Below, piece after piece: positions 7,572 through 11,800 of a stretch of 11,800 nt of DNA. Below the pieces are notes generated by a model that was not told where the DNA came from, ran no database searches, and saw only the letters and a list, made by a program, of their open reading frames with translations. Location: assembly GCA_945283395.1 (NCBI GenBank), contig CALYQH010000015.1, positions 1 to 11,800 of the forward strand, in the 5' to 3' direction. The first letter of the stretch is position 1, and each line of letters begins with the position of its first letter. A program made the position numbers and the translations under genes. The stretch comes from an uncultured Ventosimonas sp. GTDB taxonomy: Bacteria; Pseudomonadota; Gammaproteobacteria; Pseudomonadales; Pseudomonadaceae.

Positions 7572-8325
7572 TTTGCGCAGTACCACACACCTTACAGCTA
7601 GGATCGGCTGTTATTTTAACCTCTTTAAAACAGCTAGTAGCGGCATCAAATAATAATAATTTCCCTACTAATGTTTGCCCAAACCCTACTATTAATTTGA
7701 TAGCTTCAAGGGCCTGCATGGCACCTATAATGCCAACTACGGGCCCTAATATTCCTGCTTCACTACAGGTTAACTCTTGCTCACCACCAGTCCCAAATAG
7801 GCAATGATAACAAGGGCTTTCCATATGCCTTTTATCAAAAACAGTAATTTGTCCTTGTAATCTAATGGCTGCCCCACTGACTAGCGGTTTTTTTAAAGTA
7901 ACGCAGGTTTTATTAATTAGCTCTCTTGTCAAAAAATTATCAGAGCAATCTAGAACTACTGCGACAGAACTCACTAACGACTCTATATTATCGTCACTAA
8001 TAGGTAGCGCCATTGGCTCTATTTCTAATAGTGGATTTAATGCCAACAAGCGCTGCTTAGCCGCGGCTACTTTGGTTTGTTGAATTTGATTGGTTTGGTA
8101 AATTACTTGTCTTTGTAAATTAGTAAGATCTAGCTTATCATAATCAGCTAGTATCAAGCGACCTACTCCAGCAGCAGCTAAATATAGCGCTGCAGGTGAA
8201 CCTAACCCCCCTACGCCAACTATTAAGACACTACTAGCTTTAAGCTTTAATTGGCCTGTTACATCCACATCTTTTAATAAGATTTGTCTACTATAACGAA
8301 GTAATTCTTCGTCAGTTAATTGCAT
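7564..8325 (-). CDS. moeB: Molybdopterin-synthase adenylyltransferase (HesA/MoeB/ThiF family)
   Basis: Activates the C-terminal Gly-Gly of a ubiquitin-like sulfur carrier (MoaD, or ThiS in ThiF relatives) by adenylation with ATP. It has 253 residues from the chosen start. It shows the opening DEELLRYSRQI, the nucleotide loop GVGGLGS (37-43), acidic Asp61 and Asp63, Arg72 of NLQRQ, Lys85, DCSDNF (126-131), Cys187 in LTCSEAGILGP, and a zinc tetrad CYHC (172-175) plus CKVC (244-247). The upstream ATG at 8331 is only 3 bases from GGAGG whereas the ATG at 8325 is 9 bases away, so the latter is preferred. It overlaps prmC by 10 bases. MoeB and ThiF cannot be fully separated by motif; the prmC-moeB-murI order points to the MoeB annotation used in Pseudomonas. 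No moaD or thiS is in the window. Confidence 0.9.
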   Translation of the reverse strand: MQLTDEELLRYSRQILLKDVDVTGQLKLKASSVLIVGVGGLGSPAALYLAAAGVGRLILADYDKLDLTNLQRQVIYQTNQIQQTKVAAAKQRLLALNPLLEIEPMALPISDDNIESLVSSVAVVLDCSDNFLTRELINKTCVTLKKPLVSGAAIRLQGQITVFDKRHMESPCYHCLFGTGGEQELTCSEAGILGPVVGIIGAMQALEAIKLIVGFGQTLVGKLLLFDAATSCFKEVKITADPSCKVCGTAQNE

Positions 8326-9152
8326 AACCATTGTCCTCCAGTCACTCGTTCTTTGCCTGCTAAATCATGGTAGGTAGCTATTTGCTTGAACCCTCTAATT
8401 TTTAATAAATGTTGTACTTGTGGGGCTTGCTGATAACCATGCTCTAAAAATAACCAGCCGTTAGTCTGCAAATGGCCAGGCGCTTGTTGAATAATCAGCT
8501 TAATATCATCTAAACCTGCTATTCCTGATATTAAGGCTGTAGCAGGCTCAAACCGGACATCACCACTATTTAAATGAGGATCATCAGCAGCTATGTAAGG
8601 AGGATTACTTACTATTAAATCAAAACGTTGGTGGCCTAACTCAGTAAACCAGTTGCTCTGCTTAAAAACAACATTTGTTAAGCTAAGACGTTGCCGATTT
8701 TGTTCAGCTAACTGAACTGCTGCTGTTATATAATCCACCCCTAGTAGCTGCGCTAATGGCCGTTCAACCGCAAGAGCCAAAGCTATAGCCCCTGTTCCTG
8801 TTCCTAAATCTAAAATAGCCAGTTGTTGATCTTTAGCCAAGTGATCTAAACATACCTCTACTAGCGTCTCAGTATCTGGTCGAGGGATCAAGGTATGTTC
8901 ATTCACCTGTAATTCTAAAGACCAGAATCCTTGTCGCCCTAAAATATAAGCAATTGGCTCGCCTAGTTGTCGCCTTTGTAGGTAATCATTAAATTTATTG
9001 AGTGAGTTACTAGCCACCTGCTCATCCGGCCATGTATGTAAGTAACTAACAGGTTTAGCCAACGCTGCTGCTAATAATAATTCTACATCCAAACGAGGTG
9101 TAGCTGAATTAGTTAGTAAATTATTTATTAATAAATGCTTAATAGTAGTCAT
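8316..9152 (-). CDS. prmC: Peptide chain release factor N5-glutamine methyltransferase
   Basis: Methylates the Gln of the GGQ motif in release factors RF1 and RF2 using S-adenosylmethionine (formerly HemK). It has 278 residues, essentially the E. coli length. An N-terminal helical RF-binding part includes the IPRPDTE block (89-95). The Rossmann domain carries the SAM loop DLGTGTGAIALALA (115-128), an acidic residue in GVDY (Asp140), the catalytic NPPY (183-186) and the following RFEP (200-203). The ATG shares four bases (ATGA) with the stop of the upstream transporter gene, and AGAGGG is 10 bases before it, so it is translationally coupled. Its stop overlaps moeB. The usual upstream neighbour prfA, encoding its substrate RF1, is not here. 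Confidence 0.96.
   Translation of the reverse strand: MTTIKHLLINNLLTNSATPRLDVELLLAAALAKPVSYLHTWPDEQVASNSLNKFNDYLQRRQLGEPIAYILGRQGFWSLELQVNEHTLIPRPDTETLVEVCLDHLAKDQQLAILDLGTGTGAIALALAVERPLAQLLGVDYITAAVQLAEQNRQRLSLTNVVFKQSNWFTELGHQRFDLIVSNPPYIAADDPHLNSGDVRFEPATALISGIAGLDDIKLIIQQAPGHLQTNGWLFLEHGYQQAPQVQHLLKIRGFKQIATYHDLAGKERVTGGQWLCN
8335..8339 (-). promoter_or_regulatory. Shine-Dalgarno GGAGG deciding the moeB start
   Basis: GGAGG on the minus strand lies inside the last codons of prmC (its Gly-Gly). It is 9 bases from the ATG at 8325 but only 3 from the ATG at 8331, so the inner ATG is the likelier initiation codon. Confidence 0.7.
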
Positions 9153-10225
9153 CGATTCTTTGCCCTCTGTAATGCAAAACTGGCAATAAACTTAGTAAGC
9201 AATGGCCCTATTAATATGACTGCAAATAATCTCAAGGTTTGCATAGCTACTACTAATCCCACATCAGCATGTACCTCAATAGCGACAATTGATAATGAGT
9301 CTAACCCGCCGGGACTAGTAGCTAAGTATGCCGATAAATAATCAACGCCTAACCACCAAGCTACCACAAAGGCCGACATAGCACATAAGATAATAAGTAA
9401 CATAGAAGTCGCCATCATTATTGGCATAGCATACATAACATAACGCAGTGTTGCTTTATCAAATCTTAGCCCTATATAGCCACCCATGACAGCATAGCCA
9501 ATCATCAATAAGCCATGGGGTATTATTAAGTTGACCCAGCCTAATAACTGGCAAATACTACCAAGCACCATAGGAATTAACAGATAACCCGCCGGAATAA
9601 AACGTCCTAAACCTACGCCTATTATCAATATACTCAAAGTGATAAGCAAATCGACTACGTTTTGTTGAGCGTGGATTATAGAATGATTCACCGTTATTAG
9701 TTCTTTAGGTAGAGGCTCTGCTAAACAATGACTTACTAATGCCACCATTAATACTACACAAATAACCCTAATATATTGCATGGTAGCAACTACTCTAGTA
9801 TCAGCACCATAATCTTCAGCCATAGCCACCATAGCTGAAGCCCCTCCAGGAGAAGTACCCCAAGCAGCTGTAGCACCCGGCAAACCACCAAAACGAACAC
9901 TTAACATACCTACTATTACACTCAATAACATAGTGACTAAGGTAGCTAATAACATTACTTGCCAATCATTAATAATTTCTAATAAGACATGAACACTAAC
10001 TGCGTGAGCTATTAAACAACCCACCAATCCTTGACTATATTTAAAACACACTTTGGGGACGCTAATTTTAGCACCACATCCCCCCATTACAATGCCCAAT
10101 AACATAGGGCCAAGTAGTAATGCTGCTGGAATAGAAGCTTGCTCTAACAATAGCCCAAGTAGCAAAGCCAATACCCAAAAGTATAGCCATTGCTTAGTTA
10201 CAGACACATTTGCTATACCCAGCAT
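9149..10225 (-). CDS. AbrB-family (PF05145-type) integral membrane transporter-like protein
   Basis: A polytopic inner-membrane protein of 358 residues; substrate unknown. Family members have been annotated as putative ammonia monooxygenase or regulator, labels I would not trust. Hydrophobic segments fill most of the chain, in two halves. Each half ends in the same block: GTSPGG at 123-128 followed by VVATMQYIRV (145-154), and ATSPGG at 302-307 followed by VVAMQTLRL (325-333). This internal duplication is the family hallmark. It is first gene of the abrB-prmC-moeB-murI run and overlaps prmC by 4 bases. The start is uncertain: ATG at 10225 has no clear ribosome site, and an in-frame GTG at 10207 has GGG 10 bases upstream. 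I keep the ATG. No convincing promoter was found before it. It is unrelated to the DNA-binding Bacillus AbrB. Confidence 0.87.
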   Translation of the reverse strand: MLGIANVSVTKQWLYFWVLALLLGLLLEQASIPAALLLGPMLLGIVMGGCGAKISVPKVCFKYSQGLVGCLIAHAVSVHVLLEIINDWQVMLLATLVTMLLSVIVGMLSVRFGGLPGATAAWGTSPGGASAMVAMAEDYGADTRVVATMQYIRVICVVLMVALVSHCLAEPLPKELITVNHSIIHAQQNVVDLLITLSILIIGVGLGRFIPAGYLLIPMVLGSICQLLGWVNLIIPHGLLMIGYAVMGGYIGLRFDKATLRYVMYAMPIMMATSMLLIILCAMSAFVVAWWLGVDYLSAYLATSPGGLDSLSIVAIEVHADVGLVVAMQTLRLFAVILIGPLLTKFIASFALQRAKNR

Positions 10226-10451
10226 TATTAACTAACCACTTGTTAAAAGAAAAGCTATTAACATAGCTAAAATTAATGAAAAATAACCACAAGTTCACTT
10301 TAACTTTAAGATATATCAACAAAAATAACATAATATGCTTTATTATATACAGTCATTTAGCATAGTTACTCTCATGTTTGATAACATGTTGAATAAAATG
10401 TAAGATTACAAAATAATCTATAAATAGTGCTAAAATAGTATGATAGGAAGT

Positions 10452-10481
10452 TTGATAAAAATAGTAAAAATATTTTATAGT
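10452..10481 (+). promoter_or_regulatory. Candidate sigma-70 promoter for the fimV-like gene
   Basis: TTGATA (10452-10457) and TATAGT (10476-10481) each match the consensus at 5 of 6 positions and are 18 bases apart. Transcription from here would give a leader of about 130 bases that includes the hairpin at 10543-10564. Confidence 0.5.
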
Positions 10482-10542
10482 TTTGCATAAAATACTGCTA
10501 TATTTTCAAAAAATTTCTGATTTTAAACGAAACACTACTTAT

Positions 10543-10564
10543 TAATACTATTTATATAGTATTA
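10543..10564. promoter_or_regulatory. Perfect 9-bp inverted repeat in the fimV leader
   Basis: TAATACTAT (10543-10551) and ATAGTATTA (10556-10564) are exact complements around the loop TTAT. It lies 53 bases before the fimV start codon. It may be an operator dyad or a leader hairpin; the stem is almost all A-T, so RNA structure would be weak. Confidence 0.35.
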
Positions 10565-10602
10565 TTAGACTAATATATCAAGAATTAATAACCGTTGGTT
10601 TC

Positions 10603-10608
10603 AAGGGA
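10603..10608 (+). promoter_or_regulatory. Shine-Dalgarno of the fimV-like gene
   Basis: AAGGGA lies 8 bases before the ATG at 10617, an ordinary spacing that fixes the start of this open-ended gene. Confidence 0.7.
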
Positions 10609-10616
10609 TTACTATT

Positions 10617-11800
10617 ATGGTAAAAGTTCATAAGTTGGTTGCAGCTATCGCCACTACCTTTATGCTTTCTACAACAAGTGCGTATGCTCTTAACATGGGT
10701 GAGATTTCATGGAAGTCAGCCTACGGACAACCGCTCAATGCGACGATAGAACTATCAAATATTGCTGGATTAACTGCTAAAGACATACAAGCCTCCCTAG
10801 CTTCCAATGCTGAGTTTACTAAAGCAGGCATATTACATTCAAATGAACTAGCTAAACTGACTTTTACAACTATTATGGGGAAAGAAGGCAAAGCTTATAT
10901 CAAAGTAACATCTAATAGCCCTATCAAAGAACCTTATTTAGATCTATTAGTTAATGTATCTTTCCAAGGAACTAAAATATCCAAGGACTACACCATCCTG
11001 CTTGATTTACCTTCCACAAACAATAAAACTAACAGTAAGATAGCTAGCCAGCCTACTAACCAAAATAGAAAACCACCAATCACTACTGAAACTGTAGATA
11101 AGACTTCTGATAGTTACAAAATTCAAAAAGGTGATACCTTATGGACTATTGCTGAAAAAGAGCGAGGTACCAATAATACCGCTAAAACCGCAGCAGCTAT
11201 CTATAAAAAGAATCCTAATGCCTTTATCAATGGTAGTATCAATCATTTGATAGCTGGCTATAATATCGCATTACCATATACACAAGAGATACAAGCTATA
11301 CCTCTGGCTGAAGCTAACGCTCTTTTTACATCTCCTAAAGAGAATAAGCAAAGCAACTCCAATACTACTAAACAGCCTGTCCAAACTATTGTTGATAAAA
11401 AACAAACCAACCAGCTACAAAACAGATTAAAATCCTCGGAACAAGCGCTTAATACTGCTCGTTTAGAAAATGATGAATTAAGTACAAAACTAGAACAATT
11501 ACAGAATGAAATAGATAAATTAAAAGAAGTTTCTGACATAAAAGACGAGCAAATTAATACTATCAAGTCACAATTAACTAACAATCAAACTTCTTCCGAA
11601 ACAACCGCTACGCAAACAGACTCTACCTCTCATACTAATCCAGCTACTACAAATGAGTCTAATGCTAACACTGAAACCGCTGCTAGCACTTCAACAGATG
11701 CTACAACCGAGTCTAATACTAACGCGGAAACTACTGCTAGCACTTCAGCAGCTACGACAACTGAGGCTAGTGCTAACACTGAAACCGCTCCTAGCACTAC
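10617..11800 (+). CDS. fimV: FimV-like LysM protein (polar/pilus assembly hub), C-terminus outside the window
   Basis: FimV proteins help assemble type IV pilus secretin at the cell pole and bind peptidoglycan. I translated 394 complete codons. Residues 1-24 are a signal peptide (cleavage after SAYA). The mature start LNMGEISWKSAYGQPLNATI (25-44) matches the FimV N-terminal domain, which runs to about 131. A linker leads to a LysM domain (167-220) beginning YKIQKGDTLWTIA and containing the FimV-specific NPNAFINGSINHL (199-211). A coiled coil with Leu/Ile heptads covers about 262-322. A Thr/Ser/Ala/Asn/Glu-rich stretch with 18-residue repeats then runs from 349 past the window edge. FimV normally continues with a membrane segment and an acidic cytoplasmic TPR part; whether these exist here cannot be seen. 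Sure of the family, less sure that it is the functional pilus FimV. Confidence 0.9.
   Translation, partial: MVKVHKLVAAIATTFMLSTTSAYALNMGEISWKSAYGQPLNATIELSNIAGLTAKDIQASLASNAEFTKAGILHSNELAKLTFTTIMGKEGKAYIKVTSNSPIKEPYLDLLVNVSFQGTKISKDYTILLDLPSTNNKTNSKIASQPTNQNRKPPITTETVDKTSDSYKIQKGDTLWTIAEKERGTNNTAKTAAAIYKKNPNAFINGSINHLIAGYNIALPYTQEIQAIPLAEANALFTSPKENKQSNSNTTKQPVQTIVDKKQTNQLQNRLKSSEQALNTARLENDELSTKLEQLQNEIDKLKEVSDIKDEQINTIKSQLTNNQTSSETTATQTDSTSHTNPATTNESNANTETAASTSTDATTESNTNAETTASTSAATTTEASANTETAPST
11661..11800 (+). repeat. 54-base in-frame tandem repeat in the fimV-like gene
   Basis: Copies begin at 11661, 11715 and 11769 (the last cut by the window edge), each 54 bases or 18 residues, so the frame is kept. 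They encode NANTETAASTSTDATTES, NTNAETTASTSAATTTEA and the start SANTETAPST. A shared DNA core around GCTAGCACTTCA is visible in the first two copies. The stretch before it (ATTNES) looks like a half copy. The array may continue to the right. Confidence 0.8.

Larger units (their letters stand above)
10226..10616. other. 391-base AT-rich divergent spacer
   Basis: It separates the abrB operon (minus) from the fimV-like gene (plus). No coding sequence is apparent. It contains a sigma-70-like promoter (10452-10481), a 9-bp hairpin (10543-10564) and the ribosome site for fimV. On the minus strand TTGATA (10319-10314) resembles a -35 box, but no matching -10 stands at the right distance. The rest is A/T-rich with short imperfect repeats only. 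Confidence 0.6.

Noticed and set aside
7865..8083. 72-codon plus-strand ORF
   Set aside because: Antisense shadow inside moeB.
9135..9341. 68-codon plus-strand ORF
   Set aside because: Antisense to the abrB/prmC junction, which is well explained by two conserved genes.
11258..11584. 108-codon minus-strand ORF rich in Cys and Ser
   Set aside because: Antisense to the LysM/coiled-coil part of the fimV-like gene; Cys/Ser richness mirrors the sense Thr/Gln/Glu codons.
11661..11800. CRISPR-like repeats
   Set aside because: The repeats are adjacent without spacers, keep the reading frame and encode a low-complexity protein segment.

Overview
The window is AT-rich DNA from a Gram-negative gammaproteobacterium, most likely a host-associated member of the Pseudomonadales. 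The reasons are a FimV-type polar pilus/LysM protein, a prmC-moeB-murI gene order like that of Pseudomonas, a DUF4197 lipid-export-sized periplasmic protein, and a classical autotransporter adhesin. A reduced-GC insect-gut lineage such as Entomomonas would fit, but that is inference from gene content and composition and was not tested by comparison.

Layout. Positions 1-656 (minus) hold the first three quarters of rfbA, glucose-1-phosphate thymidylyltransferase of dTDP-rhamnose synthesis. It diverges, across a 245-base spacer with a 19-base palindrome, from a cytosolic P-type (YfeX-like) dye-decolorizing heme peroxidase at 902-1855. A large stem-loop follows. Next is a secreted DUF4197 gene (2001-2687) interrupted by a single in-frame TAA: both halves lie in the same frame and the stop falls on a position that is normally glutamine. 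After a 301-base spacer comes an 1144-residue monomeric autotransporter (2989-6423) with a repetitive beta-helix passenger, a pertactin-like autochaperone segment and a complete C-terminal barrel.

A convergent 350-base spacer holds several hairpins. It separates the autotransporter from a tightly overlapped minus-strand operon, in transcription order abrB-family transporter, prmC (release-factor glutamine methyltransferase), moeB (adenylyltransferase for the molybdopterin/thiamine-type sulfur carrier system) and murI (glutamate racemase), 10225 down to 6774. Every junction overlaps by 4-10 bases, so the genes are probably translationally coupled. prfA, the usual upstream partner of prmC, is absent and its place is taken by the transporter.

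A 391-base AT-rich divergent spacer with a good promoter candidate and a 9-bp hairpin leads to a fimV-like gene (10617 to beyond 11800). It encodes a signal peptide, FimV N-terminal domain, LysM domain, coiled coil and the start of a 54-base tandem repeat encoding a Thr/Ser/Ala/Asn/Glu-rich stretch.

Much of the window concerns the cell envelope (LPS sugar, peptidoglycan D-glutamate, LysM/pilus protein, surface adhesin), but apart from the abrB-murI operon the genes look like separate transcription units. No mobile element, CRISPR array, tRNA or rRNA was seen, and I found no clear novel multi-gene system. The items most worth a second look are the DUF4197 nonsense codon, the autotransporter passenger, the abrB/prmC junction and the FimV repeat.
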